Shown here piece after piece: positions 53,101-60,314 of a DNA stretch of 64,000 bases; position 1 is the first letter of the stretch; each line of letters begins with the position of its first letter. Source of the DNA: CAXXOK01 sp963675655 (GTDB lineage Bacteria; Bacillota; Clostridia; Christensenellales; Aristaeellaceae); NCBI GenBank assembly GCA_963675655.1, contig OY776489.1, forward strand, positions 1,054,001 through 1,118,000. The letters are read 5' to 3'. Made by a program: the position numbers and the translations under genes. Below the pieces are notes generated by a model. The model worked only from the letters and a program-made list of their open reading frames with translations. It had not been told where the DNA came from and did no database searches.

Positions 53101-53894
53101 GGCATGGCGGTACGCGCGCCGGTATAGCGCTCGCCGGGTCTGGCGGGTCTGCGGGGCAAACCGGCAGGCGGCTGCTCGGATGTTTCTTCCGGCGGGCGCA
53201 CACGGGCCTGCGCATCCTCGCCATCAGGCGGTAAAACCGTTTCACTGTCGCCCGCCTCAAAAGGGTCAAAGCCGGGCTGCTGCGCAGGCGCGGCAAACGG
53301 CGGCATACCCGCGGGTGCATCCGGGGCAGCCTCCGGCGGAGCCGTACGGCCTGCACGGCGGTTGCGGCGCGGGGCACGGGCAGGCACCGCGGCATCCGCC
53401 TGTGCGGGTGCGGCGGCAGCGCGGTTTTCCGCTTCCGCGGGTACATCCATCGCGGGAGCGTCCGCCATGGGCGGCATATAAGGGGCCTCCGGCTCAGCCG
53501 GGGGACGCATAAACATATTCACAGACGCGTCCGGCTGCTCCGGTGCGTCCACAGGGTGCGCATTTGCAGCTGGTCTGCGCGCGGGCCGCGAGCCATACGC
53601 AGGCTGGCCTACACGGGTTGGCGCATACGCATCGTCCGCCGGGGGATACGCGCTGCCGCCCATGCCGGACGCAGGCGCGGCATACCCGGACGGAGGCGCG
53701 GCAAAGTCCGGCCTTGCACCGCCCAGTTCCGGGGCGGCAGCGCCGGGCATATTGTCCCCATCCCCGGGGGCGTCGGTCTGCGGCGCGTTCAGGGAAGGAT
53801 CATCGTAAGCCATAAATGGATCCTGTTCCCAGGGGTTCGCCCCGGTTGGTCTATGGCCGTTCCGATTGGGATTTTTACCGAAATAATCGCTCAA
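50181..53894 (-). CDS. Giant membrane-anchored beta-propeller (PQQ-like) protein with disordered tail
   Basis: The product is 1237 residues. Residues 1-400 are low-complexity, rich in Pro, Ala and Arg, with a repeated RPARPLED..ADERRM block (about 278-325), and probably stay in the cytosol. One transmembrane helix follows at about 405-428 (WLVTLLVCLLVIGALLAAIV). Outside are two Ig-like regions (about 460-690), a Pro-Thr linker (PTASPTASPTPEPTPV), and a C-terminal beta-propeller of PQQ type (about 770-1237; e.g. VVWSTALDTPTVSSPVVV, DGTLNMLDASTGDVV). The start is TTG with AAGGAG upstream. Propellers of this type form scaffolds or bind carbohydrates; no quinoprotein cofactor site is clear. It directly precedes plsX. 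Confidence 0.8.
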   Translation of the reverse strand: MSDYFGKNPNRNGHRPTGANPWEQDPFMAYDDPSLNAPQTDAPGDGDNMPGAAAPELGGARPDFAAPPSGYAAPASGMGGSAYPPADDAYAPTRVGQPAYGSRPARRPAANAHPVDAPEQPDASVNMFMRPPAEPEAPYMPPMADAPAMDVPAEAENRAAAAPAQADAAVPARAPRRNRRAGRTAPPEAAPDAPAGMPPFAAPAQQPGFDPFEAGDSETVLPPDGEDAQARVRPPEETSEQPPAGLPRRPARPGERYTGARTAMPQGGRAPRPTRPAGERPARPLEDMPADERRMRPARPLEDAPADERRMRPARPADERRMSAPDDRGMGERPPMRPAQRPQRPQPAMRDMDEYDRDDMDDRAQGSARFDPRHPYPDARRAATIKRPRYDFEEDDIPPPPRRGRWLVTLLVCLLVIGALLAAIVLPDWDGMGGTLGTTMGGLKQSVTGVFDTVKNLISPEEAGVTSFTVSPNTATAPVELVFTVQAPSSVTDIRIVDADGAVLLAKTLSDSELLDGQIIKNSNTNIWTLHYTFEDGYSGVFTAQSQKKDGTWAEGITLDTPVVIEAPAIAEPAVQDFGVEPAEGEVPQMVTLTVVTSTDVTAVQVTNDYGDAVAEAYFNDAESLVDESENTRTWTLMADMQDAYTGAFYVRYQSGTDLAFIQSDFDASVTFGIAQAGADTTDTAATPEPTTAAATVTAAATATPTASPTASPTPEPTPVTTPEPTTVPILSMNVSGAALPDELKIDKTAYEDNKSTSDYSRDDKVILNDPFKYAVWDQSGVLTFRSGPFRQNAAFGTVEITSEAMTEMWKVAMEGYTQAKSSKLYGVGWPGQALIVKWPTQLRALLDMNEDAKNKTALKEVMVSSQNGMLYFLDLVTGEATRDAVDLGYPSNGVLSLQTNASPMLAIGQHISVLSKKTIDNGLHLFNLLNNKELTLLDGRDKQMQSNYSGFNSAPLFDSNTGTMIVGGENGLLYTMEPGGEFDHIIGTLSLDPSYQKYKWSASGEKTKNTNIDGAVAMYGSYVYFADQTGILQCVDVNTLSPVWAANTGDNADATIALDMDDAESVSLYTANTIVNQGRSGVCTIRRYDALTGEETWAYEVPDLTYTTSAEVGCYASPVVGDNSVDDLVFFTVTDGEKNATVYALKKATGDVVWSTALDTPTVSSPVVVYNLAGDAWLIQGESDGTLNMLDASTGDVVNTLQLEGSIEASPAVYRDVLVICTTGSDSSYIYGIKLE

Positions 53895-54183
53895 AACCTT
53901 ACACTCCTTGTACCCTATCGCCAGTATTGCCTATCTGCCTGCGGCGCTGAAGGCGCGGCGCAGCTATCTCCAAATAAACCATATTCGATTATACCAAGAA
54001 ACACCGCGGTTCACAACCCCTAAAGGCTCCGCACGCCGCCGCGCCCGTTTTCACACGCGCTGCCGCTTCCGGCTTATGTACGCGTTAGCAGCACCTGCGG
54101 CACCCGCGGGTGGATCTGTTCAGCATTGTAAAAATACCACATTCTGCCCGAAGGCGGCCGTTTTTCCGCCGAAGCAAGAGGGA
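53895..54183. other. Intergenic region, no gene
   Basis: Between the beta-propeller and lipase genes. I found no promoter, terminator or reading frame that I can support. Confidence 0.4.
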
Positions 54184-55827
54184 CTAACGGCGGACGATAT
54201 GCCGCGCGCCGACCCCATTCAGCCGCGGCGAAGGCCGCATCGGCCGATACGCGGGGTGTACACTCCGGCTCACGCGCCGGGTTTCCCGCGGGAAAACAGC
54301 GTAATGCCGGGCATAGCGCCGCGCGGGGTACGCGCCCGCGTTTTCCGCCCACACATAGGGGTGCAGCCTGCGCCTGCCCTGCATAACAATGTAATTGTAC
54401 GCGCCCGCTTCCCGTTTGGGGTAGTACAGCCGGTGCGGCGCGAGCATGTTGGCCATCAGCGCGCTGAGCAGGGTATGCAGCGGCACGGTCGCCACAATGG
54501 GGCGCATCTCTTCCCGGAGGGCAGCAACGAGGTTTTCATCCATACGCTTCCCCATCACCGTGCGGTAGGCCACGCGCAGCTGGCGGCCGATGCGTACCAG
54601 CGAATCCCGGGCTTTGCCGCCCGCAAACAGAAACGCCTTATCCAGCGGAGCGATGCTCCAGCGTTTCTCCATCAGCAGGGTCAGCGTCTCTTCTGTTTTT
54701 TCTTCCAATATTACCTGTACAAAGGCGGCCATGGCTTCCAGCATAGTGGGCATATTCACAATGTGCGAAAACAGGGGCGCTACGCGTTCCCGCGCCTCCG
54801 CCGCCGCGCCGGATTCCTCCCAGCCATAGGCGGCGGTGCGCAGCGCTTCGTCCGTACGGAATTCCAGACATACCCCCAAATGCTCCAGCGCGCCGAAGCG
54901 GGGCACCAGATCATCCGTATTGAGGATATGGTACAGCGGGTACATCGCCGGGTCGCGCCCGATGCCGCCCGTAGCGGCCGTGGGCGAGGCAAACCCGTAC
55001 CCGACCATATGCCGCGGCAGTACGCCCCAGCCGTGCAGCAGGTGGTGGCAAAAAATCTGCATCACCGCCGCGCCCTGGCTGTGCCCGGCCATCCACAGGG
55101 TGAAACGGCTGTGCGGGGTGCACATTTCCAGCAGGATATCCCGCAGCGAAAGCGACGGCAGCGAAAGCGCGGCCGCCGTTTCAGGAAAGTTGATGTGTTC
55201 GACGCTTTGCTCGAAATACTGCGTCAGCTGTTGAAAGCCCTTGTGAAAGCCGCGCTCAGCCGTAATGCGGAAATTACTGAACCAATCGTAAAACCGCGAG
55301 CCCGTGCCCATAAAGCCGATTGCCACCACATAGCGGCCATCCGCCGCGGGGTGCAGCATGGTAACGGCCTTGATGGTATCGCTCTTTTCCCGCTGGCGAA
55401 ACGCCCCCATAACCTGCGAAACAGGGTTGATCTCCTTGAGGGCCATGCGGGCACGCGCGAGCTTCCACGTATTCAGCAGCGCATGGAAGCGCTCGCTGCG
55501 CACGCTTTCGCTTTCGCCCCCCGTTACGCTACTTTGCAGCCGGTTATCCACCTGAATGGAAATATCCGTCCAGCCCGCCCGCATCCACGGGTCCAAATCG
55601 AGCGAATAGGTCATATAAGCCAGTTCCAGCGAAAGGCGCAGGGCCGTATCGTCCAGCGGGGGACGGTTATGGCCAAACGCGCCGGTCACCGGCGGCAGGC
55701 AAAGGCGGCGCACATCCCGCAGGGGGATGCCTGTAACACGGCCGCACACAGGCGCGCCGGCACGCAGCTTTTCCTGCTGCCGGGAGGCGGCTTTCCGCCG
55801 CGGGTTTGGGGTAGCTTTATCGGGCAT
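54184..55827 (-). CDS. Lipase class 3-like serine hydrolase
   Basis: The product is 547 residues with no signal peptide or membrane helix, so it is probably cytosolic. The alpha/beta-hydrolase nucleophile elbow GHSQG is at about residue 250 (LWMAGHSQGAAVMQIF), followed by a class-3-like segment VGYGFASPTAATGG and LNTDDLVPRFGALEHLG, which can supply Asp. Homology outside this core is weak. The N-terminal 100 residues are basic and proline-rich (PNPRRKAASRQ). The ATG at 55827 has GGGAG upstream. A minus-strand promoter lies at 55884-55913, and galM diverges. The substrate is not known. Confidence 0.75.
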   Translation of the reverse strand: MPDKATPNPRRKAASRQQEKLRAGAPVCGRVTGIPLRDVRRLCLPPVTGAFGHNRPPLDDTALRLSLELAYMTYSLDLDPWMRAGWTDISIQVDNRLQSSVTGGESESVRSERFHALLNTWKLARARMALKEINPVSQVMGAFRQREKSDTIKAVTMLHPAADGRYVVAIGFMGTGSRFYDWFSNFRITAERGFHKGFQQLTQYFEQSVEHINFPETAAALSLPSLSLRDILLEMCTPHSRFTLWMAGHSQGAAVMQIFCHHLLHGWGVLPRHMVGYGFASPTAATGGIGRDPAMYPLYHILNTDDLVPRFGALEHLGVCLEFRTDEALRTAAYGWEESGAAAEARERVAPLFSHIVNMPTMLEAMAAFVQVILEEKTEETLTLLMEKRWSIAPLDKAFLFAGGKARDSLVRIGRQLRVAYRTVMGKRMDENLVAALREEMRPIVATVPLHTLLSALMANMLAPHRLYYPKREAGAYNYIVMQGRRRLHPYVWAENAGAYPARRYARHYAVFPRETRRVSRSVHPAYRPMRPSPRLNGVGARHIVRR

Positions 55828-55883
55828 ACTTTTCTCCCTTTTTCGGCAAAGTATCATGGCAAATGAAACGGTATGAACGGCTT

Positions 55884-55913
55884 AGTATACCACATTTTCA
55901 GCCGTGCTCACAA
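55884..55913 (-). promoter_or_regulatory. Minus-strand promoter of the lipase-like gene
   Basis: TTGTGA (55913-55908), 18 bases, TATACT (55889-55884) with TGTGG before the -10, on the minus strand. It diverges from the galM promoter. Confidence 0.7.
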
Positions 55914-55927
55914 CCGGCCTATACGGC

Positions 55928-55957
55928 TTGACCCGTCCCCGCCCGGTGCGCTATACT
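55928..55957 (+). promoter_or_regulatory. Sigma-A promoter of the aldose epimerase gene
   Basis: TTGACC (55928-55933), 18 bases, TATACT (55952-55957), 62 bases before the ATG. Confidence 0.75.
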
Positions 55958-56019
55958 GTGCGTAAAGCAGCAACCGGCGCACCCGATCATCGATTGTCAA
56001 ACAGAGAGGAAGAGTTTTC

Positions 56020-57075
56020 ATGAGCATCACCACCAAGCCCTATGGCAAAGAGCAAAACGGCAAACCCGTTACCGAGTATACACTCACCAACGCTTCCGGC
56101 GCATACGTATCCATACTGGATTTTGGCGGCATTCTCACCCGCATCGCCGTACCCGACCGGGATGGCAAGCTGGGCGACGTAAACCTTGGGTATGACGACG
56201 CCAAGGCGTATACCGCCGACAGCGGCAGCATGGGCGCGCTCATCGGCCGCGTGGGCAACCGCATCAAGGATTCGCAATTTGAACTGGAGGGAAAAACTTA
56301 CTCTCTGTATGCCAACAACGGCGTCAACTCGCTGCACGGCGGCAAGGAAGGCTACAACCTCCGCATGTGGGCCGTTACTCCGCACGAAGGCGAAGACGCG
56401 GACGCCCTGACCCTTTCGCTGGTCAGCCCGGACGGCGACGAGGGTTACCCCGGCGAGCTGACCGTTACCGTTACTTACACGTTTGACGACCAGAATAATC
56501 TGGGCATCGAATACGTAGCCAAAACCAGCAAAACCACCATCTTAAACCTGACCAACCATGCCTACTTCAATCTGGACGGCCACGACGCGCCTAGCGTGGA
56601 GGATTTGGTATTGCAGGTGAACGCCGCCTATACCACCGACGTAGGCCCTGGCCTGATCCCCACCGGTAAGCTGGCCCCGGTCGCGGGCAAGCCCTACGAT
56701 TTTACCGTTCCCAAGCGCGTGGGCGACGCGCTGGCCCACACCGAAACCGATCCGGACATGAAGCCCGCGGGCGGCGTGGACTTTAACTACTGCGCGGGCA
56801 ACGACAAGCAGGTTAAGTGCATTGCGGTGCTGTATTCGCCCAAAACCGGCCGCGAAATGAAAGTGATTACCGATATGCCCGGCGTGCAGATTTACACCGG
56901 TCAGGGCCTGCACCAGGTAGGCAAAGGCGGCGTGCAGTACAAGCCTTTCAGCGGTATGTGCCTGGAAACGCAGCGCTACCCGGATGCGATACACAACCCC
57001 GAATTCCCCACCTTTGTGCTGCGCCCCGAAGAGGTATACTACACCAAGACTATTTACGCTTTCAGCGTGCGTTAA
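56020..57075 (+). CDS. galM: Aldose 1-epimerase (galactose mutarotase)
   Basis: The enzyme interconverts alpha and beta anomers of aldose sugars. The 351-residue product has the family landmarks: EYTLTNASGAYVSILDFGG, GRVGNRI, LHGGKEGYNLRMW, NLTNHAYFNLDGH with the catalytic His, and TGQGLHQVGKGG near the end. AGAGAGGAAG precedes the ATG. It stands alone, with a promoter before it and a terminator after it, so it is not part of a visible sugar operon. Confidence 0.95.
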   Translation: MSITTKPYGKEQNGKPVTEYTLTNASGAYVSILDFGGILTRIAVPDRDGKLGDVNLGYDDAKAYTADSGSMGALIGRVGNRIKDSQFELEGKTYSLYANNGVNSLHGGKEGYNLRMWAVTPHEGEDADALTLSLVSPDGDEGYPGELTVTVTYTFDDQNNLGIEYVAKTSKTTILNLTNHAYFNLDGHDAPSVEDLVLQVNAAYTTDVGPGLIPTGKLAPVAGKPYDFTVPKRVGDALAHTETDPDMKPAGGVDFNYCAGNDKQVKCIAVLYSPKTGREMKVITDMPGVQIYTGQGLHQVGKGGVQYKPFSGMCLETQRYPDAIHNPEFPTFVLRPEEVYYTKTIYAFSVR

Positions 57076-57131
57076 GGCGCGGCAACCCCGGTAAACTATC
57101 GGTAAAAAAAGCATTCTAGTAAAGCAAATTT

Positions 57132-57168
57132 CTCCGCTGTCCCGTATGCCCGGGCGGCGGGGATTTTT
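57132..57168 (+). terminator. Terminator after galM
   Basis: CCGCTGTCCCG can pair imperfectly with CGGGCGGCGG, followed by ATTTTT. The following 280 bases to the HAD gene hold no reading frame that I can support. Confidence 0.5.
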
Positions 57169-57454
57169 ACATGTAAAAGCATTTTCCGCGCAGCAGCGCA
57201 ACGGTTACTTTTCACTTTTCCTGCAACCGGAAAGCGGCGGCGGAAACCCGCATTGCGCAAGGTTTCCAAAGCGCTCTACCGCTCTGCGTTTTATGGTAAA
57301 CCGCAGCAGACGCATCCTATCGGGAGCTCACAGAGCAGTTATGCTAACCGCTCCGCAGCATACTGGGGCAACGGCGGCGGGTTGCTTCGCTGGAGAACCG
57401 ATGCTACAATGGGAGCGTTGTTGTAAGGGAAACCCGGTAAGGAGGGCTACACCA

Positions 57455-58060
57455 TTGATCCGTAATATTGTGTTTGACATGGGCAACGTGCTGATGCGGT
57501 ATCATCCGCTGGAAACCTGCCGCGCGGTAGCGGCGGACGAAGAGGATGCGCAAACGCTGAACAGCGCGATTTTCGGCCACCCTGAATGGGCAGGGCTGGA
57601 CGACGATTCCATCCCGCTTGCGGAGTTTTCTCGCCGCGTAATGAAGCGGCTGCCAACCCCGGAGCTGCGCACGCAAGCCGAAAGCATCCTCAGCGATTTG
57701 CCCGGCAAGGCGCTTACGCCCATCCCCGGTATGGAAGCGCTGCTGCAATGGGTACGCGGGCAGGGCTTTGCGCTGTATCTGCTCAGCAACGCGGCGCGGG
57801 AGTTCAGCCAGGAGCGCCATGTCGTGCCCGGCATCGATTTGTTTACCGGCGTACTTTTTTCCGCCGATGAAAAACTGGTTAAGCCTGACGCGGCCATTTA
57901 CCATAAGCTGATGGATCGCTACGGCCTTATGCCGCAGGAATGCTTTTTTGTGGATGATCTGGCCCCTAATATCGAGGGTGCAAAGCGTGTCGGCTGGCAG
58001 GCCTATCAGTTCGACGGGAATATACAAAAGCTGCAAAGCGCCATTGCGGCCTTGCAGTAA
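57455..58060 (+). CDS. HAD-family phosphatase (YihX-like)
   Basis: The product is a 201-residue cytosolic phosphatase of the haloacid dehalogenase superfamily. Motif I is FDMGNVLMRYHPL (D in place of DxD's first aspartate, with the GNVL variant used by YihX-type sugar phosphatases). Motif II is LLSNAAREF, motif III is KPDAAIY and motif IV is FVDDLAPNIEGA. A four-helix cap lies between motifs I and II. The start is TTG at 57455, with AAGGAGG just ahead; an ATG farther upstream in the frame is not supported. It stands alone, with a terminator at 58142. Confidence 0.9.
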   Translation: MIRNIVFDMGNVLMRYHPLETCRAVAADEEDAQTLNSAIFGHPEWAGLDDDSIPLAEFSRRVMKRLPTPELRTQAESILSDLPGKALTPIPGMEALLQWVRGQGFALYLLSNAAREFSQERHVVPGIDLFTGVLFSADEKLVKPDAAIYHKLMDRYGLMPQECFFVDDLAPNIEGAKRVGWQAYQFDGNIQKLQSAIAALQ

Positions 58061-58141
58061 ACCGGTGTGCCGCTTGCGCACAGCCAAACCCGTAAGGGAA
58101 AGGGCTGCCGCGCAAACCGCCGCGCAAAACCCTGTTGCTCA

Positions 58142-58185
58142 CGCGCCGTTCCCAAGGCCTTGGGAACAGCGCGTTTTGCTGTTTT
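58142..58185 (+). terminator. Terminator of the HAD phosphatase gene
   Basis: CGCGCCGTTCCCAAGG and CCTTGGGAACAGCGCG pair almost perfectly (58142-58172), followed by TTTTGCTGTTTT. Confidence 0.8.
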
Positions 58186-58210
58186 CAACCAGCGCCGCTT
58201 GCCCAAAACA

Positions 58211-58258
58211 AAAAACACCCGCAGCATCAGGCTTCACGCCTGTACTGTGGGTGTTTCC
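58211..58258 (-). terminator. Terminator of xpt
   Basis: On the minus strand AAACACCCACAG pairs with CTGCGGGTGTTT (58213-58224 with 58245-58256; one mismatch) around an inner CAGGC/GCCTG hairpin, followed by TTTTTTGTTTT. Confidence 0.8.
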
Positions 58259-58282
58259 ATCTCTGTTATTGTGGTTTCGGGG

Positions 58283-58870
58283 TTACTCCTCCGGGTCGGC
58301 CAGATGCAGCTTGCCGTTTTCAATGCCGGTGACTTTCGCCAGCGATACGACCTTGTACCCTTCATTACGCAGGCGCTGGCCGCCGGGCTGGAAGCCCTTT
58401 TCAATGCAAATGCCGATACCCGCCACATGCGCCCCCGCCTGCTTGACGATGGCGGCAAGCCCTTCGGCCGCTTCGCCGTTGGCTAAAAAATCGTCGATAA
58501 TCAGCACATGCGCATCAGGCGGGAGATAGTTTTTCGCAATGCGAATGTAGTTTTCGGTGCGGTGGGTAAAGCTGTATACTTTCGCCTCGTACACATCCTG
58601 ATTCAGCGTGCTGGTGGTTTTGCTCTTCTTGGCAAAAATAACCGGTACATTATCAAACGCCTGCGCGGTGGTAATGGCGGCAGCGATGCCGCTGGCTTCC
58701 ACGGTGAGAATCATATCCACCTTTTCGTCCCCAAACGCCTCGTGGAATGCCTTACCGATATTTGTAAGCAACGCGATATCGAGCCGGTGGTTTAAAAACA
58801 TATCCACCTTTACAATGTCCTGCCCAATACCGAAGCCCTGATTCTGTATCGCTTCGCGAAGCTCCTTCAT
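58283..58870 (-). CDS. xpt: Xanthine phosphoribosyltransferase
   Basis: The enzyme salvages xanthine to XMP with PRPP. The 195-residue product begins MKELREAIQNQGFGIGQDIVK and has the PRPP-binding motif VLIIDDFLANGEA and the substrate segment VEASGIAAAI. Length matches Xpt. AGGAGG precedes the ATG at 58870. I saw no purine riboswitch in the leader, although Firmicutes xpt genes often have one; a GCGGTT/AACCGC hairpin (about 58919-58941) lies upstream. It is convergent with the HAD gene. Confidence 0.95.
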   Translation of the reverse strand: MKELREAIQNQGFGIGQDIVKVDMFLNHRLDIALLTNIGKAFHEAFGDEKVDMILTVEASGIAAAITTAQAFDNVPVIFAKKSKTTSTLNQDVYEAKVYSFTHRTENYIRIAKNYLPPDAHVLIIDDFLANGEAAEGLAAIVKQAGAHVAGIGICIEKGFQPGGQRLRNEGYKVVSLAKVTGIENGKLHLADPEE

Positions 58871-59222
58871 ACGTGTCCTCCTCATGCCGGTGTTGGCATA
58901 AGAATAACAGAGAAACAGCGGTTTTGCAACACTAACCGCGCACTTGTGCATCCGCCGTTTTACAAGGCGCGGGCGGTGCCGTTCGTTTCCGGGCTGCTGC
59001 ACGGCGCGGCACTCTTGCGGCGTCTACGCATGGGCAGTGCAACAGCCTGCGCAGACCGGTTTGCAATTCTTCTGCGGGTATTCATTTTTCCATTCAAGAT
59101 TTTTATCTCCACTCCCTTCCGGCGCGGGTTTCGCATATTTTGCACGCCGTTTTCACCTGCTTTCCACATTGGCGGATTATGCTAACGCCAACGCATTGAG
59201 AGCAGCAGGAGGGAATTTACCC
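58871..59222. other. Intergenic region between xpt and the decayed secreted gene
   Basis: It holds the xpt leader with one GCGGTT...AACCGC hairpin (about 58919-58941), and no gene. No purine-riboswitch core is visible. No convincing promoter for either side was found. Confidence 0.45.
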
Positions 59223-59870
59223 ATGAAAAGATCTCTATCTTTTTTTGTCGCTTTACTGGTTCTCACAGCACTGGCCACTTTTTCGCTGGCGGAAAACAGC
59301 GCGGCGGACGCAACCACCGCCGCAGCCCGGCCGCCCATGGCCACAACCGGTCCAAGCATTATGGGCAGTGTGACCGCCATGGACGAATCCGCGGGGACGA
59401 TTACCATTGCCGGTATGCCGATGCAGTAAATGGGACAGTCCGGCGATGCTCCTTCCGGTAACGCCCCTTCGGGGAAAGTCCCTTCGGGCAAAGCCCCTTC
59501 GGGTGAAGCCCCTTCGGGTGAAGCCCCTTCGGGGAAAGCTCTTTCGGGCGATGCTCCCTCGGCAACGGCAATCAGGGCGGCGCTGCAGGTAAGGCACAGC
59601 AGGTAAGGGCGGGCAGAGCGGCAATGGCGGGCAGGGCGGTACGCCCCCCAGCGATGCGAGCGGAAACGGGCAGGGCATGCAGCAGACCGCTTATACCATC
59701 ACCCTGGCCGATTCTACCGTGATTACATCCGGCGAAACGCAGGAAACCCTGCCCTTGCCCGATTTTGCGGCTGGCACGCAGGTGCTCGGCGATGAAACAG
59801 CAGGCTATACGGCGCTGACCGTTACCACGCAAACCCAACAACAACTGGGAACAAGGCAAAACAGCCAGAA
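59223..59870 (+). pseudogene. Decayed secreted repeat protein
   Basis: The first frame, 59223-59429, encodes a signal peptide (MKRSLSFFVALLVLTALATF) and GSVTAMDESAGTITIAGMP, and then meets a TAA at 59427. The same frame continues with MGQSGDAPSGNAPSGK and repeated APSG(E/K) blocks to a second stop near 59608. A third frame picks up with GGQSGNGGQGGTPPSDASGN, then QQTAYTITLADSTVIT and DFAAGTQVLGDETAGYTALTV. The pieces fit one secreted protein with a central Gly/Gln-rich and APSGE-repeat region, broken by one stop and at least one frameshift. Its original end cannot be found. GGAGGG precedes the ATG. No intact copy is in the window. Confidence 0.75.
59463..59560 (+). repeat. 15-bp tandem repeats in the decayed secreted gene
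   Basis: About six units of GCCCCTTCGGGTGAA or close variants, encoding APSGE/APSGK blocks in one frame. Copy-number or slippage changes here could have helped break the gene. Confidence 0.75.
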
Positions 59871-60314
59871 TGCAGGCAACCGACAGCCTCCATCTCTTTT
59901 CTCCTTTTACACAAAAGCCATCCGGCATCGCCGCATGGCTTTTATGTTTTTGCAGCCTCCTGCTGCGGCATGCGCACCCCCTGCCGCAAGGACATTCGCC
60001 GACAGCGAATGTCCTGCCAGCCATGAAGAACGGTTCTTAACAGTCATCTTGCGTAAGCGTATCCAATACCGGGCTTGATAAAAAGGCCGATGCCTCCGCT
60101 TTGCGAGTCCGCATACCTACCGCGTTTGTAAAATCACTGACGCCCGCTTCTGGCGCCATATGGCCAAAGCCCTTTCCCGCAAAGCTTTCTCCGCTTTCCC
60201 CTGCCCATGATATCCATGCTAGGCAAGGTAAATGCGGCATGTACTTCCCGGCTGTAATATGCTATGATGTAGAATGTATATTATTTGACAACCAAAAGTG
60301 GAGAGTGCAAACTG
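59871..60314. other. Intergenic region with a terminator, a perfect hairpin and no gene
   Basis: A terminator (59913-59952) and a perfect 11-bp hairpin, AGGACATTCGC/GCGAATGTCCT (59989-60015), occur here. A minus-strand reading frame at 60037-60240 has no ribosome-binding site and no family match, so I do not call it. Confidence 0.5.
59913..59952 (+). terminator. Terminator after the decayed secreted gene
   Basis: AAAAGCCAT (59913-59921) pairs with ATGGCTTTT (59935-59943), followed by ATGTTTTT. Confidence 0.7.

Noticed and set aside
53908..55866. 652-residue open frame on the plus strand across the lipase-like gene
   Set aside because: Antisense shadow with Arg/His/Pro-rich translation and no homology; the minus-strand frame has the GHSQG motif and a promoter.
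58871..59000. Purine riboswitch ahead of xpt
   Set aside because: The conserved purine-aptamer core was not visible; only one simple hairpin occurs there.
60037..60240. 67-residue minus-strand gene before the TraB gene
   Set aside because: No ribosome-binding site, no family match, and composition like other antisense or intergenic frames.
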